A stretch of DNA of 64,000 bases from Candidatus Zixiibacteriota bacterium. GTDB taxonomy: Bacteria; Desulfobacterota; Binatia; UBA9968. The translations under genes were made by a program, and so were the position numbers. The stretch lies in the NCBI GenBank assembly GCA_035574315.1, contig DATLYW010000028.1, positions 58,654 to 122,653 on the forward strand, written 5' to 3'. The notes under the pieces were generated by a model. It did not search any database. It worked only from the letters and a program-made list of their open reading frames with translations, and was not told the origin of the DNA. Positions 31,293 through 40,594 of this stretch are shown one piece after another. How positions within the stretch are numbered: the stretch's first letter is position 1; each line of letters begins with the position of its first letter.

Positions 31293-32384
31293 TTACACTG
31301 CGCGCGACAGATTGACCAGGATCTCCTCGATGTCGTCGAGCGAATTGGAGCGGGGCGATCCGCCGAGACGCGGCGTGACGATGACGTTGGGAAGCCGGAG
31401 CAGCGGATCGTCCGGCCCGGCCGGCTCTTCGTAGAACCCGTCCATCGCGAACCCGCCCAGCCTCCCCGACGACAGCGCCTCGAGCAGCGCCTCGCGGTCG
31501 ACGTGGGCGGGCTGTGAGACGTTGACGAGCAGCGCGGCAGGCTTGATCAGCCGCAACTCGGCGCGCCCGATGAATCCCCGGGTTTCGGCGCTCCGCGGCA
31601 AATGGAGGCTCACGCAGTCGGAGGTTTCGAGCAGCTCGGCGAGGGAACAGTGGACCGCCCCGTACCTCTCCTCCTCCGCGGCCGCAAGGCGACGGCGCTG
31701 CGTGTAAGCGATCTCCATCCCGAAAGCCAGGGCCCGCTGGGCGACTTCCCGCCCGATCTCGCCCAGCCCGATAATGCCGAGCCGCCGGCCGTAAAGCGTC
31801 CGCAACCCGCCGATCCGCGCCCAGTTGCCGTTCGGCGTGTGGGCGCGATCGAAGCGCGTTGGTTCGAAGCCCCCGTCCTCGAGCTGCTCGACGCTCACCC
31901 GGTTCGCCACCGCTGGGAGCTTGCGGGCGAGCGCGAGCATCAGCGCCAGGGCTTGCTCCGCGGCAGAGACGTTGGCGCGCCGCCGAAGCGTAAGCACCCG
32001 CACCCCCGCGCGATCGCAGGCGCTGAGCTCGATCCGCGACGTGATCGTGCCGTATTTCTGAACGAGCGCCAGAGCGCCGCCCGCCGCCGCAATCTCGTCG
32101 GCGCCGACGGCAAGCGCCTCGACCACGGCGCCCACGGCTCCCGAAAGACTCGCGCGGAGATCGGCCTGGCTGCGTGCCAGCCTGACCTCCGCCGGATAGA
32201 GCCGGCCGACGCGGCTTCGTACCCGCTCGCGCCAGGCCGGAAAATCGAGATCGTGGGCGCAGAAGTGAGTGAACGCCGCGGCGAGCGCGGCCGGCGCGGC
32301 CGGATCGAGAACGACCTTGATGACGCGGAGAAACGAATCGTCCTCCACGACGAAAACGGGTCGGCGCTGCGAGGTTGCGATCAT
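31293..32384 (-). CDS. D-2-hydroxyacid dehydrogenase homologue with altered catalytic residues
   Basis: This 363-residue protein has the two-domain fold. The NAD-binding motif GIIGLGEIGREVAQRA sits at about 205-220, followed by YTQRRR. In the catalytic triad region the usual NTSRG reads NVSQPAHVD, so Arg is replaced by Gln. The usual TPHxGG reads TPRLGG, so His is replaced by Arg. DGFYEEP keeps the Glu. Such changes should impair hydride/proton transfer on normal 2-keto acids, hinting at a different reaction or a binding role. It is a clear paralogue of the protein at 48098, which keeps the His. Confidence 0.85.
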   Translation of the reverse strand: MIATSQRRPVFVVEDDSFLRVIKVVLDPAAPAALAAAFTHFCAHDLDFPAWRERVRSRVGRLYPAEVRLARSQADLRASLSGAVGAVVEALAVGADEIAAAGGALALVQKYGTITSRIELSACDRAGVRVLTLRRRANVSAAEQALALMLALARKLPAVANRVSVEQLEDGGFEPTRFDRAHTPNGNWARIGGLRTLYGRRLGIIGLGEIGREVAQRALAFGMEIAYTQRRRLAAAEEERYGAVHCSLAELLETSDCVSLHLPRSAETRGFIGRAELRLIKPAALLVNVSQPAHVDREALLEALSSGRLGGFAMDGFYEEPAGPDDPLLRLPNVIVTPRLGGSPRSNSLDDIEEILVNLSRAV

Positions 32385-32517
32385 GACGAAACCCGGCCCG
32401 GGCGAGCCGTCCTTTCCACCCTATGTCACTTCGCCCAGAACAGGCAAACGGTCCCGGGACGTCCCGGAGGCGCGGTTGCGCAGCTTCGGCTTTTGCGCTA
32501 TAGGACGGCGACAGGCC

Positions 32518-32988
32518 ATGCCTCCTTCCGAAAAATATTCCGCCGCGCTGCGCTGCATCGGGCAGGCGCTGGAGCAAAAAGGGATCGACATCTTCGACCT
32601 GGTCTGCTCCGGCGACGAGTTTCTCCTGCAGTGCGGCGATCCGGAGCCTCCCCATCTTGCGCTTCTCGAGCTTCGCTATTCCCGCGATGACATCCAGGAG
32701 CTCGAAAGTCAGGGCCAGGCGAAGCGCGGCCGATCCTTCAAAACCGTGAACTTCGAGGGTTTGCCGGAGACGCTGCGGGCGCTCGGCCAGCGAATCGACT
32801 CCGTGGGCGGAACGCTGAGGCGGATTTGCAGCGAAGAAACCGCCGATTCCGGGGACGCGCTGCGACTCGAGTATCAGACCCGCGACCGCAACTTTCGAGT
32901 CGAACGGCTTACTCCAGCGGCGCTTTACCAGCACTGCGTCCGCATGTACAAGGAGCGCTCCCGCACCACTGCCCGCGACCGCATTTGA
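32518..32988 (+). CDS. Hypothetical protein
   Basis: This 156-residue soluble protein starts at ATG 32518; the longer frame to 32269 is antisense to the dehydrogenase. It has YSAALRCIGQALEQKGIDIFDLVC at the N-terminus, then LLQCGDPEPPHLALLELRYS, and a basic C-terminus (YKERSRTTARDRI). It has no signal peptide, membrane helix or recognised motif. Codon use looks like that of real genes around it (third positions rich in G and C). It is divergent from the dehydrogenase and convergent with the binding-protein gene. The function is unknown. Confidence 0.65.
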   Translation: MPPSEKYSAALRCIGQALEQKGIDIFDLVCSGDEFLLQCGDPEPPHLALLELRYSRDDIQELESQGQAKRGRSFKTVNFEGLPETLRALGQRIDSVGGTLRRICSEETADSGDALRLEYQTRDRNFRVERLTPAALYQHCVRMYKERSRTTARDRI

Positions 32989-33009
32989 TTTTTCTCCCGG
33001 GGCCGCCCT

Positions 33010-34017
33010 TTACTTCTGGCGCTGGAGCGCGCGGATGAATCCGCTCTGCTCGATCCGGCGCACGTACGACGGCTCGATGATCGAGGCCGGGTCGACCTGC
33101 TTTGCCTGCGGGTATTGGTGCGATAAGATCTCCAGAGCCGCCTTGATTACTTCCACGGAAGGAAGCGGAACGTCCTCGATGTTCGGGCGCGTGTAGCGAT
33201 AGGTTTCTTCGAGGATCTCGCCGCTCGCCCCGCGCATGTACTTCCCCATCACGGAGAGGCTCTTCTGCTTGCTCGCCTTGAAGACGTGGATGCCTTCGAT
33301 CAGCGTCTTGAGCAGCCTTTCCGCGAGATCCGGGTTTTTCTCGGGCGTGCGCCGCAGCGTGGTCACGGTATTGTACGGATAGACGACGCCCGCTCTGTCG
33401 TAGTCGATCAGCTCGCGGTAACCCATCTTCTTCGCCACGAGCGTATACGGCATGGTCAGGGAAGCAGCCTCCACGATGCCGCGCTCGAGAGCCGGAAAGG
33501 TCAAGGCCGCCTCGCCGACCGGCAGAAGCCTGACATCGCGGTCCGGCACGAGCCCCAGCTTGGCGCGCAGCACGTACCGTACCATGGTATCCGCGAAAGC
33601 TCCGGGGCGCCCGGTGGCGATGGTCTTGCCGCGCAGATCCTCAGCGCTCCTGATCTCGGCCCGTGTGAAGAGCCCCGAGCCCACCTTGTTGATGAACGTG
33701 AGAATAATGGCCTGGTCTTTGACGCCGAGCACGTGTGAGGTGAGCGCTCCGGTCCCCGTTGCAACGACGTAAGGCACCTCGCCGCTGGCGAGCAGCTGCT
33801 GAGGACGAATCCTGCCCGCATAGATCGCTTTGAGGTCCAGGCCGTGCTTGATCCCGAGCCGCTCTTCCACCGCCATCCAGAGAGGAACGTAAGCGCCCGA
33901 GAAAGACGAATAGCCGATGGTCAGGGTTTCGAGCTCCGGCGCGGCGAGCGCCGGCCGCCCGGCGGCGAGCGAAACGAACAACGTGCACAACCAGACCGGA
34001 AAGCAGACGCGGATCAT
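33010..34017 (-). CDS. NMT1/SsuA-type ABC transporter substrate-binding protein
   Basis: This 335-residue protein starts at ATG 34017 behind GGAGGCC. It has a signal peptide (about 1-25, LFVSLAAGRPALAAP). The periplasmic-binding motifs are LTIGYSSFSGAYVPLWMAVEERLGIKHGLDLKAIY, DLRGKTIATGRPGAFADTMVRYVL and a late YPQAKQVDPASIIEPSYVRRIEQSGFI. Relatives bind thiamine precursors, sulfonates or aromatic acids. No ABC permease or ATPase lies nearby, so the partner is elsewhere or absent. The next gene on the same strand is the GlmL-like ATPase, 276 bp upstream. Confidence 0.88.
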   Translation of the reverse strand: MIRVCFPVWLCTLFVSLAAGRPALAAPELETLTIGYSSFSGAYVPLWMAVEERLGIKHGLDLKAIYAGRIRPQQLLASGEVPYVVATGTGALTSHVLGVKDQAIILTFINKVGSGLFTRAEIRSAEDLRGKTIATGRPGAFADTMVRYVLRAKLGLVPDRDVRLLPVGEAALTFPALERGIVEAASLTMPYTLVAKKMGYRELIDYDRAGVVYPYNTVTTLRRTPEKNPDLAERLLKTLIEGIHVFKASKQKSLSVMGKYMRGASGEILEETYRYTRPNIEDVPLPSVEVIKAALEILSHQYPQAKQVDPASIIEPSYVRRIEQSGFIRALQRQK

Positions 34018-34069
34018 GGGGGCCTCCTGCTGCGGCCTATCGGCCGCGCGCCGTCCAGGAAAAAGTCGC

Positions 34070-34210
34070 TACGCTTCCGTTCAAAACGTTCAACCGCCTC
34101 GCTCCGTTCAGGCCGTTGCCGCGCGGAGCGCGACAGAAACGCGAGGTTCGGGACCGTGGAAGCAGGACGCCGTGAAACCGGACCAGGCCGGGCGTTCTCG
34201 GCGCGCTAAC
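34070..34210 (-). repeat. Copy of the dispersed intergenic repeat (long form)
   Basis: Read on the minus strand this ~140-bp stretch aligns with 40435-40594 on the plus strand. It has GCGCGCCGAGAACGCC then CCTGGTCCGGTTTC, then CGCGTTT, then the CTGAACGGAGCGAGGCGGTT core. Many substitutions and small length differences show that the copies are old. Confidence 0.7.
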
Positions 34211-34293
34211 GCCTTTCTGCTCACTGTTGACCGCTCGCCCTTCCCGAACTTCGAACCTCGAACCGGAAACCAGAAACCCCGGCTTTTCGCAAT

Positions 34294-35736
34294 TCACAAG
34301 CCGGCTTGTAAAGGGGCCAGCCGCTTCGTCGAGCTCAAAAAGATCCTCGAAGCCGCCTCGGGGTGGCTTTGCGAGAGCAGGCCCGCGGCGTAGAGAAGGT
34401 ACGACGAATCGGCGTAGAGCTCCGGATTCGCCGGACGCAGCACCTGAGCGCGGCGGCTTCGGTCCGGAGCCCCGCCGAGAATATAGGCTGCGTATGGATT
34501 GTAAACGAAGATCCCGCCGGTGCCGACGACCGTGCGCGTCTCGCTCAAGTCCTTGCCGTAGTAGGCCCACGCTTCGCCTTCCCGAGCGACGATCCGCTCC
34601 CGCCGGCCCGCGTGGCGCTCGACCGCGAGATCGACCGCTGCGCGCGCCAGACCGGCATCCACCGCCTCTTGCCATGGCTCCTCGGGGAGCCGCGCGGTCT
34701 CGCGGCTGACGCCATCCACGTAGGCGGCAAGCCGCTCCCGCGACCACGGGTATTGCGGAAAAGCGGCCCGGAGCATGCCCTCGAAATCCGCCCATCCCAC
34801 GCGCTCGACGATCGTCCGGGCGTTACACCGAATCCCGAGGTCGCCTTCGACGGTGCGCTTGGCGAACGGCTCCGGCAGAGCCGCTTCGACCAGCCCCGGC
34901 CCGGGGGCCTTGCCCCAGCCGACGGAGTGAACATCGGTCGTAGCGCCGCCGACGTCGACGACGAGCAGCTCGCCGCGTCCGATCGCTTCGGCGGCGATTC
35001 TCGCCCCTTCGAGGACCGCCATCGGTGTCGGCGTCACGGAGGAAATCCACGGACGGATCCGGTCGAGCCCCTTCGCCCGGATGATGTGTTCCATGAAGAG
35101 ACGCCGGATTTCCTGCCGTGCCGGCTCGACGTCGAGCATGCCCGGACGCGGCATCACGTTGGCCACGACCCGGACTTCTTTCCCGACGCTCTCGAATGCG
35201 CTGCGGACCTCGCCCGCGGCGGCGCGATTTCCCGCCAGGACCACCGGGGCGGTGAGCGAAGAGCGGGCGAGGAGGCGAGCGTTGTGAACGATCGTCGCTG
35301 AATCGCCCCCGTCGGTGCCTCCGGTGAGCAGGATCATATCGGGGCGCCGGCTCTCGATCTCGGCGAGCGCTGCCTCATCGAGCTTGAACGACCAGGCTCC
35401 GATCAGCCTGGCGCCCGCGCCGAGCGCCGCCGCGCGTGCCGCCTCGACGGTCAGTCCCGGAACCAGACCGACGACGGCCATTTTCAAGCCGCCCGCCGCG
35501 CTGCTCGACGCGAGCGCCGAACATTCTTCCAGGACCTCGAGGCTGTCGGGCCTGCGTGAAAAGACGCCGTGGCGTTCGTGCAAGAGGCTGAGCGCTTCAA
35601 CAAGTCCCTCGCCCACGTCGCTTTCGACGGTGGAGGGGACCCGGCTTTCGCCGAGCACGGCAGCGGTTTTCGGGTCCACGGCGACCGCCTTCGTATAGGT
35701 GCTGCCGAAATCGATGAGGAGGACCGGTGATTTCAA
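34294..35736 (-). CDS. GlmL/MutL-like ATPase (methylaspartate mutase accessory family)
   Basis: This ~480-residue protein belongs to the actin-like ATPase superfamily. SPVLLIDFGSTYTKAVAVD is the phosphate-1 loop; LTGGTDGGDSATIVHNARLL, GNRAAAGEV and LLVVDVGGATTDVHSVG (phosphate-2) follow, then TVEGDLGIRCNA and VVGTGGIFVYNP. GlmL reactivates or assembles adenosylcobalamin-dependent glutamate mutase, but no mutase subunits are in this window. The start is uncertain: TTG 35736 puts the first residue where the family's Met normally lies, and another TTG at 35781 extends the frame by 15 residues. It is flanked on both sides by NMT1-like binding-protein genes. Confidence 0.85.
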   Translation of the reverse strand: MKSPVLLIDFGSTYTKAVAVDPKTAAVLGESRVPSTVESDVGEGLVEALSLLHERHGVFSRRPDSLEVLEECSALASSSAAGGLKMAVVGLVPGLTVEAARAAALGAGARLIGAWSFKLDEAALAEIESRRPDMILLTGGTDGGDSATIVHNARLLARSSLTAPVVLAGNRAAAGEVRSAFESVGKEVRVVANVMPRPGMLDVEPARQEIRRLFMEHIIRAKGLDRIRPWISSVTPTPMAVLEGARIAAEAIGRGELLVVDVGGATTDVHSVGWGKAPGPGLVEAALPEPFAKRTVEGDLGIRCNARTIVERVGWADFEGMLRAAFPQYPWSRERLAAYVDGVSRETARLPEEPWQEAVDAGLARAAVDLAVERHAGRRERIVAREGEAWAYYGKDLSETRTVVGTGGIFVYNPYAAYILGGAPDRSRRAQVLRPANPELYADSSYLLYAAGLLSQSHPEAASRIFLSSTKRLAPLQAGL

Positions 35737-35865
35737 GAATTCGGGTCTGGGGTCCGGCGTCCCGAGTTTCGAGCCGCGCAAGCTTTCAAACCGGGAGCTT
35801 GAGCACCGGGCTCTCGCACCGAGGGCGCTGGACCGGCGACCTGGGACGTCGAAGTTCGGGCGGCG

Positions 35866-36909
35866 TCAGTACCCCCATTTTTCCGCGACGGCGCGCGCGC
35901 GGCGGTATTCCGCTTCGAGCTCCTTGCGCTCCGCCAGCTCACGAAAGGCCTCGCTCACCAGGTCCTGAGCGCAAACCTCCCGGATCGGCGGAACGTCGTA
36001 GTTCAGCTCTCCGAGCCGTTCTTCTTCCTGCAGCATTTCCTCGAACCCGGTGGCCTTCCCGTCGATCGGGAACGGCATCGCCTCGAGGTCCACGGCGGTG
36101 CGCGCGGGGCGGTCGACATCGCGCTCCTCGGGATCGGGGCTCGAAAGGCGAAGCCTCTTTTCGAGCAGCGTCACGTACTCGTGGTTGCGCGGCATGTCGC
36201 GGATGAACCAGTAGGAGCGGATCATGCCCTTGAGAAAGCTCTTGACCATGTCCGGCCGCTGCTCGAGGATCCGCCCCGTCGCGGCGATGACCCGCTCGGG
36301 CCGGCCCCGGGGATACTGGTCCGCCGGCGCGACGAGAACGTTGCAACCGTCCCGCCGGAGCTCCTCGGCGCGCCAGGTCGGCACCGGGGCGCACTCGACA
36401 CGCCCGCTGCGGATCGCCTCCATGTGCAGCACGGGAGCGACCCCGATCCGTACCCACTCGACGTCGCGCTCCGGGTCGAGCCCGGCTTTCTTCAGCTGAA
36501 TCTGGATCGCCCAGTGGCGAATGCTGTTGAAGTCGCTGATGCCGACGCGCTTTCCCTTGAGATCGGCGAGGGAGCGGATGCCCGGCGGGGCGATCCAGAC
36601 GTTGGTGTGCTGGTTTCTCCAGCCCGCGATGATGTAGAGATCGGCGCCCCGAGCACGCTGGAAAAAAACAGTGCGCGACTGAACGTCGAGCGCGATGTCG
36701 ACCGACTTCTCTTTCATCGCTTGCGAGATGCCGAGCTTTTCCAGGCCGAAAGGAACGATCGAGTCGTGCAGCAGCTCGTAGGCGGGCCCGCCCTCGGCGT
36801 CGTGCAACCCCTCGTCGTAAAGATAGCTCATCTCGTGCGCGACGCTCACCGGCACCTGGTGAAGGACGTGATAGCAGGTAGGGGCGATGCGGAGCTTTCC
36901 GTTCAGCAC
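35866..36909 (-). CDS. NMT1-like solute-binding-fold protein lacking a signal peptide
   Basis: This 347-residue protein starts at GTG 36909 and begins directly with the mature fold (GKLRIAPTCYHVLHQVPVSVAHE). It contains IVPFGLEKLGISQAMKEKSVDIALDVQSRTVFF, NVWIAPPGIRSLADLKGKRVGISDFNSIRHWAIQIQLKKAGLDPERDVEWV and ERVIAATGRILEQRPDMVKSFLKG. This resembles the periplasmic-binding-protein-like group that includes dihydroxyphthalate decarboxylase-like proteins. Without an export signal it would act in the cytoplasm as an enzyme or sensor. A missed upstream start was looked for, and none with a hydrophobic N-terminus was seen. Confidence 0.8.
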   Translation of the reverse strand: MLNGKLRIAPTCYHVLHQVPVSVAHEMSYLYDEGLHDAEGGPAYELLHDSIVPFGLEKLGISQAMKEKSVDIALDVQSRTVFFQRARGADLYIIAGWRNQHTNVWIAPPGIRSLADLKGKRVGISDFNSIRHWAIQIQLKKAGLDPERDVEWVRIGVAPVLHMEAIRSGRVECAPVPTWRAEELRRDGCNVLVAPADQYPRGRPERVIAATGRILEQRPDMVKSFLKGMIRSYWFIRDMPRNHEYVTLLEKRLRLSSPDPEERDVDRPARTAVDLEAMPFPIDGKATGFEEMLQEEERLGELNYDVPPIREVCAQDLVSEAFRELAERKELEAEYRRARAVAEKWGY

Positions 36910-37067
36910 GATCGGCTCTCCCGCGCCGCGGGGCGCGCGAGCGGTCTCGCGCCCCTATAGCAGGCCCGTGCCCCGCTCGTCAAGAAAGCTTCGCGCCTTG
37001 ACACGGTCGCTCGATCCGAGTAACAGTGGCGGCACCGATTCGCCGGCAAGCCCGGCGCGAGCCGCCG

Positions 37068-38282
37068 ATGACCGATCTCGAGCAGACAGCTCCTCCGTTG
37101 ACCGGCTATCGAGTTCTCGATCTCGCGGGCCCGCTCGGCTTCCATTGCGGCAAGCTGCTCGCGGACATGGGCGCCGACGTGATCAAGGTCGAGCCGCCGG
37201 GCGGCGACGAGGCGCGGCGTATCCCCCCCTTCAAGGACGGCGTGCCTCATCCCGAAAAGAGCCTCTACTTTCTCCACTACAACACCAACAAGCGCGGCAT
37301 CACGCTGGACGTCGCGCATCCGGACGGGCGGGCCATCTTCTTGGAGCTCGCGCGCCGCGCCGACGTGGTCCTGGAGACGCTCCGTCCGGCGCGCTGCGCC
37401 GAGCTGGGCCTTACGTACGCCGAGCTCAGCGCGGTCAATCCCGGTCTCGTCGTCGCCTCGATCACGCCGTTCGGGCAGAGCGGCCCCTGGCGCGACTACA
37501 AGGCCAACGACATCGCCGGCCTGGCGCTGGGCAACCTGCTCTATCTCGCGGGCGAGCCCGGAGAGCCGCCCCTGCAGCCGCCCGGCGAGATCGCCTACGG
37601 CATGGCTTCGACGTACGGCGCCTTCGGCATCGCGGTGGCGCTCTACCACCGGCTGGAAAGCGGCCGGGGGCAGCACGTCGACGTCTCGATGCACGAATGC
37701 GCGGCGCACATCGCCGGCTACTTCGTCCCCCACTACAGCCACAGCGGCGCCAAGCCGGCGCGCGCGTCGCGCAAGGGCGAGGAGACCGATCTCTACGATC
37801 CCTATCCGACCAAGAACGGCTACGCGCGCATCTTCATCATCCCCGTGGAGCAGTGGCGCCGTCTGGTCGACTGGATGGGCCGCCCGCCGTCGATTTCCGG
37901 GCCGGAATTCGAGAAGATGGCCTACCGGCGCAGGCACCCGGAGCCGGTGCACAAGGCGATCTCGGAATTCTGCCTGCGCCATACCAAGGAAGAGCTTTAC
38001 GAGGAAGGACAAAAGCGGCGCATCAGCGTCACGCCGATCAACACGGTCGGCGAGTTCATGAACAGCCCGCAGGTGAAGGCGCGCGGCATCTTTACCGAGA
38101 TGGCGCACCCGGCCGTGGGCAGGTACCTCCACTTCGGCCCGGTTCCGAGGCTGAGCGAGAGCCCGGGCCGCGTGACGCGGACCGCTCCGCTCGTCGGCGA
38201 GCACAACGAAGAGATCTACTGCGGCGAGCTGGGAATGAACAAGGAGGACTTGGTTGCCCTGCGGGCCGAGGGGGTGATCTGA
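37068..38282 (+). CDS. CaiB/BaiF (class III) CoA transferase, first copy
   Basis: This 404-residue protein has the N-terminal YRVLDLAGPLGFHCGKLLADMGADVIKVEPPGGDEAR. LHYNTNKRGITLDV, ADVVLETLRPARCAELGLTY and DYKANDIAGLALGNL follow; the last carries the Asp expected to form the aspartyl-CoA intermediate. VEIG-type RGQHVDVSMHEC is also present. These enzymes transfer CoA between organic acids to activate them for degradation. The ATG at 37068 was chosen from alignment with the family start. It is two bases upstream of the second CoA transferase and begins a three-gene operon with it and the hydratase. Confidence 0.9.
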   Translation: MTDLEQTAPPLTGYRVLDLAGPLGFHCGKLLADMGADVIKVEPPGGDEARRIPPFKDGVPHPEKSLYFLHYNTNKRGITLDVAHPDGRAIFLELARRADVVLETLRPARCAELGLTYAELSAVNPGLVVASITPFGQSGPWRDYKANDIAGLALGNLLYLAGEPGEPPLQPPGEIAYGMASTYGAFGIAVALYHRLESGRGQHVDVSMHECAAHIAGYFVPHYSHSGAKPARASRKGEETDLYDPYPTKNGYARIFIIPVEQWRRLVDWMGRPPSISGPEFEKMAYRRRHPEPVHKAISEFCLRHTKEELYEEGQKRRISVTPINTVGEFMNSPQVKARGIFTEMAHPAVGRYLHFGPVPRLSESPGRVTRTAPLVGEHNEEIYCGELGMNKEDLVALRAEGVI

Positions 38283-38284
38283 CG

Positions 38285-39493
38285 ATGACGCGACTGCCGC
38301 TCGAGGGAATTCGGGTCGTCGAGCTGACCACCGGGGCCGCCGGCCCGACGGTTGCGCGCGTACTGTGCGAGTTCGGCGCCGAGGTGATCCGCTGCGAAAC
38401 CCGTCTCCGGGGGGACGGCCACCGCGGGGAGGACCCGGCGCTCTGGAACAAGAAGCCGGATTTCATCAAGCTCCAGCGCGGCAAGAAATCGTTCACCGTC
38501 AACATGCAGACCGAAAAGGGGCGCGAGCTGGTGCGCGAGCTTCTGCGGAAGGCGGACGTGCTGGTGGAAAACTTCGGCCTGGGTGTTCTCGAGAAATGGG
38601 GACTCGATTATCCGCGGCTGAGGGAGATCAACCCGCGCTGCATCCTGATCCGGGTCAAGGGCATGGGTTGCACCGGGCCGCACGCCGCCGACCTCACGTA
38701 CGGCCCCAACGTCGGCAACACGATGGGAACCACCTACCTGTGGAACTACCCCGGCGCGACAACCGCGACCGCGGAGCCGCGCACACAGCACCCCGATTTC
38801 ATGGGGGGCGTCACCGGCGCGTTCGCCGTCGTGCTCGCCCTCATCCACCGCAAGAAGACCGGGCGCGGCCAGTGGATCGACAGCGCGCAGGTCGAGATCG
38901 GCGCGTCGCTGCTCGGGCCCCGCTACCTCGAATACTCGGTCAACGGGACCGAGCCGCGGCCCACGGGCAACCACAGCCTCGTCGCGGCGCCCTACGGCGC
39001 CTACCGCTGCGCGGGAAACGATCGCTGGTGCGTGATTTCGGTCGAGCGCGAGGACGAGTGGCAACGGTTCGCCGCGCTTCTCGAACGAGCCGGGCTCGAG
39101 CCCGACCCGAGATTCGCGACCCACCTCGGGCGCGTGCGCCACAGGGACGATCTCGACCGCTGGGTAACCTCGTGGACGAGTCGGCACGATCCCTATCACG
39201 TGATGGAGACGCTGCAAGCGATCGGCGTCTGCGCCGCGGTCGTGCAGGACGTCGAGGATCAGTTCGAGCGCGACCCGCAGTACCGCGCGACCGGGTTCCT
39301 CGTGGCGTTGAACGAGCCGGAAGCCGGCAAGGTCGTAACCGAAGGCGTCCCCGTTCGCCTGTCGGAAACACCGGGCCGGGTGCGCGGCCCGGCGCCGCTC
39401 ATGGGCGAGCATACGCGCGAGATCGCGAGGAATCTGCTGGGGCTGAGCGACGCGGAGATCGCCCGGCTCGAAGAGGAAAGAGTGCTCTACTGA
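38285..39493 (+). CDS. CaiB/BaiF (class III) CoA transferase, second copy
   Basis: This 402-residue paralogue has GIRVVELTTGAAGPTVARVLCEFGAEVIRCE, then FIKLQRGKKSFTVNMQTEKGRELVRELLRKADVLVENFGLGVLEKWGLDYPRLREINPRCI. HPDFMGGVTGAFAVVLALIHRKKTGRGQWIDSAQVE provides the likely catalytic Asp in PDF. The two copies differ strongly, so they may form a heteromer, as in some succinyl-CoA:benzylsuccinate transferases, or act on two acids. That pairing is inference from gene order and the two-base spacing. Confidence 0.9.
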   Translation: MTRLPLEGIRVVELTTGAAGPTVARVLCEFGAEVIRCETRLRGDGHRGEDPALWNKKPDFIKLQRGKKSFTVNMQTEKGRELVRELLRKADVLVENFGLGVLEKWGLDYPRLREINPRCILIRVKGMGCTGPHAADLTYGPNVGNTMGTTYLWNYPGATTATAEPRTQHPDFMGGVTGAFAVVLALIHRKKTGRGQWIDSAQVEIGASLLGPRYLEYSVNGTEPRPTGNHSLVAAPYGAYRCAGNDRWCVISVEREDEWQRFAALLERAGLEPDPRFATHLGRVRHRDDLDRWVTSWTSRHDPYHVMETLQAIGVCAAVVQDVEDQFERDPQYRATGFLVALNEPEAGKVVTEGVPVRLSETPGRVRGPAPLMGEHTREIARNLLGLSDAEIARLEEERVLY

Positions 39494-39544
39494 ACCGGCG
39501 CGCGCGGCGCGGCGATCGCGCCGGGGCCTGCACGAGGAGGAGTC

Positions 39545-40363
39545 ATGTCCGAACCGATCGTCGTCTACGAAAAACGGGAGCCGCACACCGCGCTCATCCG
39601 CCTCAACCGGCCGGAGAAGAAGAACGCGATCGGCCGCGACCTCTACTGGGCGCTCGACGACGCCTGGAAGCGGGCCAGGGAGGATGACGACGTGTGGACG
39701 ATCATCCTCACGGGGACGGCCGATTCGTTTTGCGTCGGCGGCGACTTGAAGGAAAACCTCGCGTTCGCGCGCGGCGAGATGAAGGGACCGCGCTCGGGAC
39801 CGCGCCAGTACGCCAACCTGCGCGCCCTGGAGATGCACAAACCGATCGTCGCGGCGATCAACGGCTACGCCGTGGGCGGAGGCTTCAATCTCGCGCTCGC
39901 CTGCGACATCCGCTACTGCGTCCCGTCGGCCCGGTTCGGCTGCTCGGAGGTCCGCTGGTCCCACATGGCCGCGTGGCCGAGCTACGTCTGCCAGTTGCCG
40001 ACCGGCTGGGCTTTCTGGTTCGCGCTCACCGGGCAGATGATCGACGCCGAAACCGCTTTCCGGCTGGGCCTGGTGCAAAAAATCTGCGAGCCCGACCGCC
40101 TGATCGATGACTGTCTGGAGCTGTGCGCGACGATCAACCGCAACGGCCGGCTCATCGCGGCCCATACCAAGGAGTACATCTACAAGCTGCTCTACGAAAT
40201 TCAGGGCTGGGAAAAGGGGTTCGAGCTGCACCGCCAGTTCTACCAGCACCTGCGCCAGAGCAAGGACTACGACGAGGGCTCCGCGGCTTTCACCGAAAAG
40301 CGCCAGCCGCAGTTCACGCAGGAATACTACGATCCCAAGGACAAGCCTCCGGGGGTACCGTAA
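39545..40363 (+). CDS. Enoyl-CoA hydratase/isomerase family protein
   Basis: This 272-residue crotonase-fold protein starts at ATG 39545 with GAGGAGGAG upstream. It shows LIRLNRPEKKNAIGRDL, the oxyanion-hole segment IILTGTADSFCVGGDLKENLAF and GYAVGGGFNLALACDIRYC. The second catalytic region reads GCSEVRWSHMAAWPS. It probably hydrates or isomerises the CoA ester made by the upstream CoA transferases. It has a C-terminal SAAFTEKRQPQF motif typical of the family and is the last gene of the operon. Confidence 0.9.
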   Translation: MSEPIVVYEKREPHTALIRLNRPEKKNAIGRDLYWALDDAWKRAREDDDVWTIILTGTADSFCVGGDLKENLAFARGEMKGPRSGPRQYANLRALEMHKPIVAAINGYAVGGGFNLALACDIRYCVPSARFGCSEVRWSHMAAWPSYVCQLPTGWAFWFALTGQMIDAETAFRLGLVQKICEPDRLIDDCLELCATINRNGRLIAAHTKEYIYKLLYEIQGWEKGFELHRQFYQHLRQSKDYDEGSAAFTEKRQPQFTQEYYDPKDKPPGVP

Positions 40364-40434
40364 GTTTCCGGTTTCCGTCGAAGGTCGAGGCTCGAGGCCC
40401 TCGGCGTCAGCGCGAGCCGTGACCAGAAAAACCT

Positions 40435-40594
40435 CAGCGCGCCAAGAACGCCGGGCCTGGTCCGGTTTCGCCGGCGTCCCGAGTCCAGGGGGTCCGGAGT
40501 CTCGCGTTTCCGCCGCGCCCTTCGCGCCAAGGGCTTGAACGGAGCGAAGCGATTGAATGGCTCGAACGGCTTGAACGGCCGCCGAAGGCGGTTC
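40435..40594 (+). repeat. Copy of the dispersed intergenic repeat (long form)
   Basis: It starts CAGCGCGCCAAGAACGCC, continues through GGCCTGGTCCGGTTTCG, and ends with the core GGGCTTGAACGGAGCGAAGC, GATTGAATGG, CTCGAACGGCTTGAACGGCC and a GCCGCC...GGCGGTT hairpin. It fills the convergent gap between the hydratase and histidine kinase genes. Confidence 0.7.
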
